The notes beneath the pieces were generated by a model, which had not been told where the DNA came from, ran no database searches, and saw nothing but the letters and a program-made list of their open reading frames with translations. A program made the position numbers and the translations under genes. DNA of 8,082 nucleotides, taken from positions 1-8,082 of the forward strand of contig JBEVNX010000182.1 of the NCBI GenBank assembly GCA_040507895.1. Direction: 5' to 3'. The stretch is from JBEVNX01 sp040507895. GTDB lineage: Bacteria > Desulfobacterota > Binatia > JACPRU01. Numbering within the stretch: position 1 is the first letter of the stretch; every line of letters starts with the position of its first letter. This document shows positions 1 to 5,800 of the stretch, in pieces.

Positions 1-48
1 AATCCGAAGTTCAAGAACTACACGCTGAAGATCGTCGAAGTGAAGTAG
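1..48 (+). CDS. 3' end of an unidentified protein (partial)
   Basis: An open frame enters from the left edge and ends at the TAG at 46-48. Its last 15 residues read NPKFKNYTLKIVEVK. This is too little to name a family. The gap to the next start codon is 12 bp and contains the next gene's ribosome binding site, so the two genes are probably in one operon. The lysine- and valine-rich, beta-strand-like tail would suit a soluble or exported domain, but that is only a guess. Confidence 0.6.
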   Translation, partial: NPKFKNYTLKIVEVK

Positions 49-60
49 CGGGGAGGACCC

Positions 61-324
61 ATGAAGCGCCTGATCGTGACCATCGTGAGCCTACTCGGGG
101 CGGTCGTGCTCCACGGTACCGGCTCCGCGGCCGACAAGCTCAACATCAACACCGCGACCGAGCAGGACCTGATGAAGCTCCCGGAAATGACCGAGGCTCG
201 AGCCAAGGGGATCGTCGGCTATCGCAAATCGAACGGAGAGTTCATCCAGATCGACGAGCTCGAGCTGATCCCCCAGGTGAAGCCGATCTACGGCAAGATC
301 AAGGACTTGGTGACGGTCGAATGA
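61..324 (+). CDS. Small exported helix-hairpin-helix (ComEA-like) protein with degenerate hairpins
   Basis: The gene encodes 87 residues. The ATG at 61 follows GGGAGGA (50-56) at a good distance. Residues 1-24 form a typical Sec signal peptide: KR, a hydrophobic stretch, then GSAA before Asp25. The mature part of about 63 residues matches the ComEA/PsbU-type helix-hairpin-helix layout. It starts LNINTAT (27-33), continues LMKLP...ARAKGIVGYRKSNGEF (38-61), and ends with a second half-motif DELELIP...IKDLVTV (65-86). In ComEA proteins the hairpins read PGIG and bind the DNA backbone in competence. Here the first reads PEMT (41-44) and the second PQVK (71-74), so all four glycines are replaced. 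DNA binding through those turns is therefore doubtful, although the fold is probably kept. There is no ComEA membrane anchor and no competence gene nearby. The gene lies 12 bp after an upstream gene and converges on the DUF3237 gene. I see the domain with good confidence; the function is unknown. Confidence 0.85.
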   Translation: MKRLIVTIVSLLGAVVLHGTGSAADKLNINTATEQDLMKLPEMTEARAKGIVGYRKSNGEFIQIDELELIPQVKPIYGKIKDLVTVE

Positions 325-334
325 CGCCGCGAGC

Positions 335-790
335 TCAGACCACGCGGTAGACCTTGTACTCGACCGTTCGGCCGGGTCGGATGCGTCCTTCGCCGACGAA
401 CAGGGTCTGGTTCAGCCACGCATAGCGGGGATCGCCGGTTTCGAAGCGCGGTGCCGAGCGAAAGTACTGATCGGCGAAATCCGTGCCGACTTCCGGCGCA
501 GCCAGCGCTTGCTGGACCTTGTCCGTCAGCTGGAGAAGGCCGAAGTACTGCGCGTAGATCGCAGCACCGTCGTTGGTGACGAACTGGGCGCGTACGTCGA
601 GGCGCCCGAAGCCGTCGCTGCCCGCCAGCAGCCAGTCGCCGCCGCCGGTCAGGATCTTGCCGTTCAGCCGGGCGCCCTCGAAGCTTCCGCCGGTGACTTC
701 GACGACCAGTCGCGTTCCGTACGGCCCTGCGCCCACCGTGACGGCGGGCTTGAGCTCGGCTCGGTAACTGAACTCGTATTCGAGCTTCAT
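335..790 (-). CDS. DUF3237 (UPF0311) family protein
   Basis: The gene encodes 151 residues, about the usual full length for this family. Family-like conserved segments appear in order: GPYGTR (22-27), the GGSFEGARLNGKIL block (34-47), GGGDWLL (49-55), DGFGRLDVRA (59-68), NDGAAIYAQYFG (73-84), and PRFETGDPRYAWLNQTLFVGEG (114-135, near the C-terminus). There is no signal peptide or membrane segment, so it is probably cytoplasmic. The biochemical role of DUF3237 is not established; members are predicted small beta-rich proteins and often sit near catabolic genes. I chose the ATG at 790 over the in-frame GTG at 793, because the Shine-Dalgarno sequence AGGGAGGA lies only about 2 nt from the GTG but 5 nt from the ATG. 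The gene converges on the HhH gene with a 10-bp gap and diverges from the PD40 propeller gene. It appears to be transcribed alone. Confidence 0.88.
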   Translation of the reverse strand: MKLEYEFSYRAELKPAVTVGAGPYGTRLVVEVTGGSFEGARLNGKILTGGGDWLLAGSDGFGRLDVRAQFVTNDGAAIYAQYFGLLQLTDKVQQALAAPEVGTDFADQYFRSAPRFETGDPRYAWLNQTLFVGEGRIRPGRTVEYKVYRVV

Positions 791-794
791 CACG

Positions 795-800
795 TCCTCC
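795..800 (-). promoter_or_regulatory. Ribosome binding site deciding the DUF3237 start
   Basis: Read on the minus strand the sequence is GGAGGA followed by CGTGATG. The spacing fits the ATG at 790 and is too short for the overlapping GTG at 793. This supports the 151-residue form. Confidence 0.6.
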
Positions 801-937
801 CTGGGGCGGCTATTGAGCCTTCACGATGAATCAAAAGGCCCTCGCGAGCGTCATCCGAACGCGTCCGGCGTGCAAGCGCCTGCTTGCCCGCTAGCTTGTT
901 GCGGTGTCCGAGCGCGTGGTACTCGAACGCGACACAG

Positions 938-943
938 AAGGGA
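938..943 (+). promoter_or_regulatory. Ribosome binding site deciding the PD40 propeller start
   Basis: The purine-rich AAGGGA, within AGAAGGGAAGAAGC, ends 6 nt before the GTG at 950. That GTG places a standard signal peptide at the very N-terminus, so it is preferred to the upstream TTG at 884. Confidence 0.5.
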
Positions 944-949
944 AGAAGC

Positions 950-2257
950 GTGCGACCAAGAATCGGAATTCTCGCGGCGATCTTCGCTCTCGGGGCCACT
1001 GTCGCAGCCGCGGCGGGCATACCCGGCAAGGTCGCCTTCATCGGCCTCGACCACCAGGTGTATCTGCTGGATCCCAACGGTGGGGAGCCACAGGCGCTCA
1101 CTCGCGGCGATGCCGGGCGCATGGCACTCGGGCCGGCGACAGTTTCGCCCGCCACGTACGTCCAGGACCAAGGATCGGCGGAGCAGCGCTTCGCATGGCC
1201 GAGTTGGTCGCCCGACAGCCAAACTCTGCTCGTGCAAGGCGTCACGATCGCGGTCGGCGGCGCGGCGCAACAGGCCGGAATCTATCGCCTCGACCTCGTG
1301 CATCCCGGAACCGTGGTGCCGCTCTACGAGAATCGCGAGCGGGGGCCGATCTATTTATATTTCTCGCCGACGGGCCGCGACGTCGCGGTGCTGCTGACCG
1401 AGCCCGGAGCACTCGGTCTGGCGTTGTTGCCGCCGCAAGGCGGCGAGCTTCGCCCGCTCGGGCTGGGGCTCCCGTTCTACTTCAGCTGGCGGCCCGATGG
1501 CAACGCGATCGTGACGCATACCGGGGGGGTTCCGACCGAGAACCATACCGCCGAAGTTTCGCTGTTCGACGTTCGCGAGGCACGCCAGGGCGGGAAGCCC
1601 GATGTCACCAAGCTCTCGGAAAATCCAGTGCTGTTCCGCGCCCCCTCCTGGTCCCCCGATGGCAGCCAGGTCGCCTATGCGATCCGCCGCGAAGAGGGCC
1701 GCAGCGCGTCGCTCGTCGTACGGTCGAGGGACGGGCGTGAACGCACGCTCGCTTCGGTCTCGAGCCGCTTGGTCTTCAGTTGGACCCCGGACGGCAAGAC
1801 GTTGGCGCTCGCCGAAGCGACGACGCCCGACAATCTCTTCTTCGGCGGCATCAATCTCATCCACCTATCGGACGGGCGTAGGGAAACTCTCTACGCCGGC
1901 CCTCTCGGGGCGTTCTTCTGGGCACCAGACGGTCGACAAGTGCTGGTCGCGGCCCCGGAGTTCGACTCGGGGGCGTGGCGTTGGGAAGTCGTCAATCGCG
2001 CCACCCGAGAGGTCCGCGAAGTTTCGCGGTTCTATCCGACTCCGGAGTTCCAGTTCCTGTCGCCGCATTTCGATCAGTTCGCACAGTCCCACCGTTTCTG
2101 GGCGCCGGACTCTCGCCACTTCGTCTACTTCGGGTATCCGACCACGGCGCGCGACGAGAACAAACCCGTGCCGGCGACGATCTGGATCGCCGATGCCAAG
2201 ACCTCGAAGGTGCGACGCGTGGGCGACGGACGCGCCGGTTTCTGGTCGCCGAAGTAG
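950..2257 (+). CDS. Exported PD40/TolB-like beta-propeller protein
   Basis: With a GTG start at 950 the product is 435 residues. Residues 1-22 are a Sec signal peptide: RPR, then a hydrophobic run, then VAAAAG before IPGK. The rest is a chain of PD40 (WD40-like, TolB C-terminal type) repeats. Each carries a W/F-S-P-D-G/S core: WSPDS at 86-90, FSPTG near 140, FSWRPDG at 178-184, SWSPDG at 233-238, FSWTPDG at 276-282, FFWAPDG at 322-328, FWAPDS at 383-388, and a final GFWSPK at the C-terminus. This suggests a closed propeller of about seven blades in the periplasm. The TolB N-terminal domain that binds the Tol partners is absent, and no pal or tol gene is nearby, so this is not classical TolB. 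Such propellers usually bind proteins or ligands rather than catalyse. The gene precedes a histidine kinase by 84 bp on the same strand, so a role as a periplasmic accessory of that sensor is a reasonable inference. No catalytic domain, such as a prolyl oligopeptidase hydrolase, follows the propeller. Confidence 0.82.
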   Translation: MRPRIGILAAIFALGATVAAAAGIPGKVAFIGLDHQVYLLDPNGGEPQALTRGDAGRMALGPATVSPATYVQDQGSAEQRFAWPSWSPDSQTLLVQGVTIAVGGAAQQAGIYRLDLVHPGTVVPLYENRERGPIYLYFSPTGRDVAVLLTEPGALGLALLPPQGGELRPLGLGLPFYFSWRPDGNAIVTHTGGVPTENHTAEVSLFDVREARQGGKPDVTKLSENPVLFRAPSWSPDGSQVAYAIRREEGRSASLVVRSRDGRERTLASVSSRLVFSWTPDGKTLALAEATTPDNLFFGGINLIHLSDGRRETLYAGPLGAFFWAPDGRQVLVAAPEFDSGAWRWEVVNRATREVREVSRFYPTPEFQFLSPHFDQFAQSHRFWAPDSRHFVYFGYPTTARDENKPVPATIWIADAKTSKVRRVGDGRAGFWSPK

Positions 2258-2258
2258 G

Positions 2259-2272
2259 CGACTCGCGAGTCG
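2259..2272. repeat. Perfect 14-bp palindrome between propeller and kinase genes
   Basis: CGACTCGCGAGTCG is fully self-complementary and begins 2 bp after the propeller stop codon. It could be a dimeric regulator's operator, for example for the neighbouring NarL-type regulator, whose relatives bind inverted repeats. In RNA it would form only a 5-bp stem with a CGCG loop. No T-run follows, so it is a poor intrinsic terminator. Its 8-bp core CTCGCGAG recurs at 841-848. Confidence 0.45.
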
Positions 2273-2341
2273 TTCGGGGAGCTCCCGCCGCGTAGCTGTA
2301 CAGCCGCCCCCGGACTGTGGCAGCTTTGCGCGGAGGCAGCC

Positions 2342-3571
2342 ATGGCGCTCAGTGAGCGGAACGCCGCCGATTGGACGTCGGGGGAGGCACGGGCGCGATT
2401 CCGCGAAGCCGCCGAACGTCTCGCGGTCCGGCTTCGCTGGCTTTCGATCGTCGCCATTCCGGTGCTCGCGTACCTATCCGCCGAGCCCGTTCGCTCGCCA
2501 TGGTTCGAAATGTTCGTCGTCGGGGCGGGTGCCTACAACTTGGCGCTCTCCCGCGCGCTCGTGCGCGGTCGATGCGGAACGGCGTTGAGCGTCGGCACCG
2601 CGGTTCTCGACAGCATTTTCCTGTTTCTCATGTGCTGGCTGAGCGGCGGCATCCAGAGCGTGATCACCACCTACGACTATCTGGCCATGGTGAGCGTCTG
2701 CATGCGACTGCCGGTCGGTCCGTCGCTGGGCATCGGCGCGCTCTACGCCGGGCAGCTATCGTTGCTCGCCTACCTGGACGGGTCGTTTCTGTCCGGCGAG
2801 CTGGCGGTCAAGATCGCTTACGTTTTCCTCACGGCGGTATTCGTCTCGCCGCTGGTACTCGAGGCACGCACTCGCTTCGCGGAGGTGCTGGCCGGGCATG
2901 AGACCCAGCGCATGTTGTTGCACAGGCTGCTGCGGACCGGCGAAGCGGAGCGCCGCCGCATCGCCGGTGAGCTCCATGATCGCGGCGGCGGCGCGTTGTT
3001 TTCTCTGCTACACGGTCTGCGGCGGCTGCGGGAGTTCGTGCGGCCTCGCGACGCCGCCGCGGAGGCGGAAGTCGATCGGCTGATCGCGGTCACCGAAGAG
3101 ACGGTCCACGATCTGCGGGCGATGCTCGGCGACCTACGCCCACGGCTGCTCGACGACCTCGGCCTCGCGGAGGCGCTCCGCGAGCTTCTTTCCCGCGAGC
3201 GAGCGCTTTCGAGGATCGCAGTTTCCTTAGACGTGCAGACCGATGCGCTACCCGATTCGGAGTGCTCGCTGGCGCTCTACCGGGTCGCTCAGGAGGCCTT
3301 CACCAACATCCGGCGCCACTCGCAGGCCAGCTCGGCCCAGGTCCGATTGCTTCGCGACGATGGCGGATGGAGCCTGGCGATCGAGGACGACGGCAGGGGC
3401 CTCAACGGACATCGCGCCGGCCTCGGACTACGGACCATGCGCGAGCGCGTCGAGGCGCTCGGCGGCCGCTTCGAGATCCACTCGGACGACGGCGCCGGCA
3501 CGCGTGTCGCGGCTTGGGTTCCCGAGCATAGCGCAGGAGAAGGGCATGGCGATTCGAGTCTTTCACGCTGA
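2342..3571 (+). CDS. Membrane sensor histidine kinase, NarL/DesK-type (HisKA_3)
   Basis: The gene encodes 409 residues; GGAGG at 2332-2336 lies 5 nt before the ATG. Residues about 31-175 contain six probable membrane segments (near 32-48, 54-73, 81-100, 106-124, 127-146 and 153-173) joined by short loops. There is no periplasmic sensor domain, HAMP or PAS. A linker (175-200) leads to the HisKA_3 dimerisation and phosphoacceptor region: EAERRRIAGELHD at 201-213, with phosphoacceptor His212. The ATP-binding domain has an N-box (Asn322 in AQEAFTNIRRH), a G1 box DDGRG (349-353) and a G2 region GLGLRTMRERV (about 361-373), ending GAGTRVAAWVP. It should autophosphorylate and pass phosphate to the regulator encoded just downstream. 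The HDxxxQ motif of NarX-like kinases, needed there for phosphatase activity, reads HDRGGG here, so the glutamine is replaced by Gly217. The stimulus is unknown; sensing may occur in the membrane or through the exported propeller encoded upstream. The last 26 bp overlap the regulator gene. Confidence 0.93.
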   Translation: MALSERNAADWTSGEARARFREAAERLAVRLRWLSIVAIPVLAYLSAEPVRSPWFEMFVVGAGAYNLALSRALVRGRCGTALSVGTAVLDSIFLFLMCWLSGGIQSVITTYDYLAMVSVCMRLPVGPSLGIGALYAGQLSLLAYLDGSFLSGELAVKIAYVFLTAVFVSPLVLEARTRFAEVLAGHETQRMLLHRLLRTGEAERRRIAGELHDRGGGALFSLLHGLRRLREFVRPRDAAAEAEVDRLIAVTEETVHDLRAMLGDLRPRLLDDLGLAEALRELLSRERALSRIAVSLDVQTDALPDSECSLALYRVAQEAFTNIRRHSQASSAQVRLLRDDGGWSLAIEDDGRGLNGHRAGLGLRTMRERVEALGGRFEIHSDDGAGTRVAAWVPEHSAGEGHGDSSLSR

Positions 3572-4220
3572 CGACCATCAGACCTTCCGCGACGGGATGC
3601 GGCTGATCCTCGAACGCGAGGCGGACATCGAGGTCGTCGGCAGCGCGGGAGACACCGGCGAGGCGTTCAAGATGATCAGCAAGCTGAAGCCGGACGTGGC
3701 CTTGCTCGATCTCAGCATGCCCGGCGGGGGCGTGCTCGCGATCGTACGTCGAATGCGGGCCGAGCAGCCGTCGGTGAAGGTGCTCATCCTCACGATGTTC
3801 GACAGTCCCGCATACGTGCACGAGGCCGTGACGGCCGGAGCTCTCGGGTATTTGCTCAAGGAGGCTCCGGGCGAAGAGGTGGTGCGTGCGGTGCGCAGCG
3901 TTGCCGCGGGGCAGGGCTATCTCATGGCGGCGGTCACGCTGCCCGTGCTGCGCAAGCTCGCCGAAGACGCCCGCCTCGAGGGGCGCCGCCACCTGCTCTC
4001 AGATCGGGAGATCGAGATTCTCGAGCTGATCGCCGCCGGCGCTGCCAACAAGGAGATCGCCGAGCGCCTCGGCATCACCGAGGTCACCGTAAAGGCGCAC
4101 CTGCGCAACATCTACGCAAAGATCGGCGCTCAGAATCGCGCCCACGCCGTCACCATCGCGCTCCAGCAGAAGCTGATCGAGTCCGGCATGCCCATGCTCG
4201 ATCCCGTGCTGAAGACGTGA
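3546..4220 (+). CDS. NarL/FixJ-family response regulator (REC plus LuxR-type HTH)
   Basis: The gene encodes 224 residues, normal for this family. The receiver domain spans about 1-120 and has all the key residues: Asp9-Asp10 in the acidic pocket, phosphoacceptor Asp55 (LLDLSMPGG), Thr83 (LILTMFD) and Lys105 (YLLKEA). The LuxR-type HTH occupies about 147-210: LSDREIEILELIAAGAANKEIAERLGITEVTVKAHLRNIYAKI is the classic GerE/LuxR pattern, with VTVKAHLRNIYAKI as the recognition helix. It is a DNA-binding transcription factor predicted to dimerise on phosphorylation by the upstream kinase. The ATG at 3546 is chosen because AGGAG (3535-3539) lies 6 nt upstream and the receiver begins immediately after it; longer in-frame openings back to 3243 are shadows of the kinase gene. 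The start lies inside the end of the kinase gene, a 26-bp overlap implying translational coupling. Target genes are unknown; the palindrome at 2259-2272 and the downstream YCF48/RND pair are candidates. Confidence 0.95.
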   Translation: MAIRVFHADDHQTFRDGMRLILEREADIEVVGSAGDTGEAFKMISKLKPDVALLDLSMPGGGVLAIVRRMRAEQPSVKVLILTMFDSPAYVHEAVTAGALGYLLKEAPGEEVVRAVRSVAAGQGYLMAAVTLPVLRKLAEDARLEGRRHLLSDREIEILELIAAGAANKEIAERLGITEVTVKAHLRNIYAKIGAQNRAHAVTIALQQKLIESGMPMLDPVLKT

Positions 4221-4534
4221 GAATTGCTGCGTTTTGGCTCAGACGAAAGATTGATTCACGTACTCCGATTGAGGGCTTGTCCCCTCTGCCGACGATCGAG
4301 GAGAAGTCTCGCGAATCCCGGCATGGGTCGCGCGTAGCCACGGATCGCTTCGGGCCGCAGAAGGAATCCACCGCTACGGTGTCGCAACCCCTAAGAGATC
4401 AGAACCCAAATCTGAACGAGTTGTCGCCGCGACTTCGGGCGTGCCGGGTGAGGCGGAACGGAACCCCCATGCGTCGCTTGTCCCCGGAAACTGCGTCGTG
4501 CCGACGATCCGACGGGTCTAGTGCTCTTCGCGCC

Positions 4535-4563
4535 TTGACAGCTGCGTCCCCGCGCATGGTAGT
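4535..4563 (+). promoter_or_regulatory. Candidate sigma-70-type promoter for the YCF48/RND operon
   Basis: A perfect -35 hexamer TTGACA (4535-4540) is followed after 17 bp by GGTAGT (4558-4563), which matches only three of the six TATAAT positions. The location, in a long gap before an operon start, supports the call. The weak -10 means it may need an activator or be spurious. Confidence 0.35.
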
Positions 4564-4690
4564 GGCTCGCCGGTGGACACGACAAAACCTGAGACGGCCG
4601 TACTTCGCACCGGAGACCAAACGGCGCAGCGTCGGCTGGAGCTCGGGGGACGGCCGGATGCGCGCGGAGGGGCCTCTCAGTGAACGCTCA

Positions 4691-4696
4691 AGGAGG
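4691..4696 (+). promoter_or_regulatory. Ribosome binding site deciding the YCF48-like start
   Basis: AGGAGG lies 9 nt upstream of the ATG at 4706. This fixes the start and excludes the 163-codon in-frame upstream extension beginning at 4217. Confidence 0.65.
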
Positions 4697-4705
4697 AAGT
4701 GTCGA

Positions 4706-5800
4706 ATGACTCGGAAAGGTTCGAAGGCCTCTCGTTGGAGGTCGCTGGCCATGGCGGGCGTGCTCGCGTCGCTTGCGCTCGGCGCCATCGCCTGCCACGG
4801 CGCGCCCGCGCCGCCTCCCCCGCGGGAGGGGTTCACCCTCACCGACAAGTTCTTCGACGTGAAGTCGGTCGGGAGCAACTCCTTCTTGCTGCTCGGCTAT
4901 CGCAGCGCGCTCGCGCGCTCCGACGACGGCGGGCACACGTGGAAGAAGCTCGCGCAGCCGACCCGGCGCAGCATGACGCGCCTCGGCTTCGTCGACGGCA
5001 AGACGGGGTGGGGCGTCGGGCACGAGGGCATCGTCTACAAGACCGAGAGCGGCGGCGAGAGCTGGACCGAGCAGAAGAGCGGCACCAAGAACGCGCTGTT
5101 CGACGTCTCCGTCACGGGCCCGCAGAGCCTGTGGGCGGTCGGCGACGTGTCCACCATCTTGCACACGACGGACGGCGGCAACACGTGGTCGGCGCATCAG
5201 AAGAGTGACGGGACGCCCGGCCTGGAGATCTCCATGATCGGCGTGCGCGAGGACATGACGCTCGCCATCAGCGACCCGATCTTCTACAGCGTGTCCTGCG
5301 TCGACGACAACACCTGCTTCGTCGTCGGTGAGTTCGGCCAGGTCCGCATGACGACGGACGGCGGCAAGACTTGGGGCGCCGGCCACGGCAGTCTCCTCGG
5401 CGGCAAGGCCATGTACCGAGACGTCATGGCGATGCCGACCTTCCTGTGCGTCAAGATGCGCGATGCGCAGCACGGGGTTGCCGTCGGCACCTACGGCGCG
5501 ATCGCCTCGACCTCGGACGGGCAGAACTGGAAGTGGAGCCAGAGCCCGGTCAATGGCCCGCTCTACGACATCCGCCTGCTGCCCGACGGCGACTACCTGA
5601 TCGTCGGCGCCAGCGGCGTGGTGCTGCGCGGCAATCCCGACGCCGGCTGGAAGCCTGCCGAGATGCCGCCCGGGGTGTTCACCTGGATCTCATCGGCTGA
5701 TGTCGACGCGGCTGGACACGGCGTGGCCGGTGGTGGGCATGGTCTCGTGCTGACGACCAACGACTTCGGCAAGAAATGGGAGTGGAAGACCCATGGCTGA
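4706..5800 (+). CDS. YCF48/Hcf136-like BNR-repeat propeller, probable lipoprotein
   Basis: The gene encodes 364 residues. The N-terminus is basic (MTRKGSKASRWR), then hydrophobic, ending LGAIAC with Cys30. This resembles a lipobox, though Ala at -3 is not ideal. A proline-rich stretch (APAPPPP) follows. The remainder is a seven-bladed propeller of BNR/Asp-box type. The repeats carry S/T-D-G-G-x-T-W cores: SDDGGHTW (72-79), ESGGESW (114-120), TDGGNTW (155-161), TDGGKTW (217-223), SDGQNW (270-275), DAGW (312-315) and NDFGKKW (352-358). Named relatives (Ycf48/Hcf136) assist photosystem II assembly in phototrophs, but in non-phototrophs this family commonly sits beside RND/MMPL permeases, as here. 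No photosynthesis gene is present. Cys198 and Cys204 could form a disulfide in an exported protein. The stop codon overlaps the transporter start by 8 bp, strongly suggesting coupled translation and a shared complex in the envelope. The molecular role of such proteins with RND permeases is not established. Confidence 0.88.
   Translation: MTRKGSKASRWRSLAMAGVLASLALGAIACHGAPAPPPPREGFTLTDKFFDVKSVGSNSFLLLGYRSALARSDDGGHTWKKLAQPTRRSMTRLGFVDGKTGWGVGHEGIVYKTESGGESWTEQKSGTKNALFDVSVTGPQSLWAVGDVSTILHTTDGGNTWSAHQKSDGTPGLEISMIGVREDMTLAISDPIFYSVSCVDDNTCFVVGEFGQVRMTTDGGKTWGAGHGSLLGGKAMYRDVMAMPTFLCVKMRDAQHGVAVGTYGAIASTSDGQNWKWSQSPVNGPLYDIRLLPDGDYLIVGASGVVLRGNPDAGWKPAEMPPGVFTWISSADVDAAGHGVAGGGHGLVLTTNDFGKKWEWKTHG

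Larger units (their letters stand above)
791..949. other. Divergent intergenic region between DUF3237 and PD40 propeller genes
   Basis: These 159 bp separate two divergent genes, so promoters for both must lie here or overlap the gene starts. I could not find a convincing -35/-10 pair on either strand. The region contains the 8-bp palindrome CTCGCGAG at 841-848, which is also the core of the longer palindrome at 2259-2272. An in-frame TTG at 884 would lengthen the propeller protein by 22 residues, but that extension has no signal-peptide character and is treated as noncoding. Confidence 0.5.
4221..4705. other. 485-bp intergenic region, no convincing gene
   Basis: The first 50 bp are clearly more AT-rich than the flanking genes. 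Plus-strand frame 2 stays open from 4217 into the YCF48 gene, but its translation is arginine- and serine-rich with no recognisable pattern, and a strong ribosome binding site plus signal peptide start at 4706. Minus-strand openings here also look random. Small inverted repeats are present: GAGGG/CCCTC (4271-4286), CACCG/CGGTG (4369-4381), TCAGA/TCTGA (4399-4415) and GTCGC/GCGAC (4423-4433). None is followed by a T-run, so no intrinsic terminator can be called. A TTGACA at 4535-4540 is the only strong promoter-like element. The leader from there to the ATG would be about 130 nt. Confidence 0.6.

Noticed and set aside
884..949. TTG start giving a 457-residue PD40 propeller protein
   Set aside because: It would bury the signal peptide behind 22 residues with no secretory character, and no good ribosome binding site precedes the TTG.
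950..2257. Classical TolB of the Tol-Pal system
   Set aside because: The TolB N-terminal domain is missing and no tolA, tolQ, tolR or pal gene is adjacent. Only the propeller repeat type is shared.
3243..3545. Longer 325-residue form of the response regulator
   Set aside because: The extra residues are an out-of-frame reading of the kinase ATPase domain. The receiver starts at 3546 behind AGGAG.
4271..4286. Possible terminator hairpin GAGGG/CCCTC after the response regulator
   Set aside because: The stem is only 5 bp and is followed by TGCCG instead of a T-run, so it does not qualify as an intrinsic terminator.
4306..4330. Possible tRNA T-arm (GCGAATCCC)
   Set aside because: The TTC of the T-loop is absent, there is no matching acceptor stem or anticodon arm, and no CCA end.
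4290..4510. Repeated decamer GCCGACGATC near 4288 and 4499
   Set aside because: It is a single pair of ten-base matches about 210 bp apart in GC-rich DNA, with no extended similarity. Chance is sufficient.
4217..4705. N-terminal extension of the YCF48-like protein back to a GTG at 4217
   Set aside because: The extension is Arg/Ser-rich with no family pattern. AGGAGG and a signal peptide mark 4706 as the start. The open frame is plausible by chance in GC-rich DNA.
4706..5800. Photosystem II assembly factor Ycf48
   Set aside because: There is no photosynthesis gene in the window. The neighbour is an RND permease, the usual context of YCF48-like proteins in non-phototrophs.
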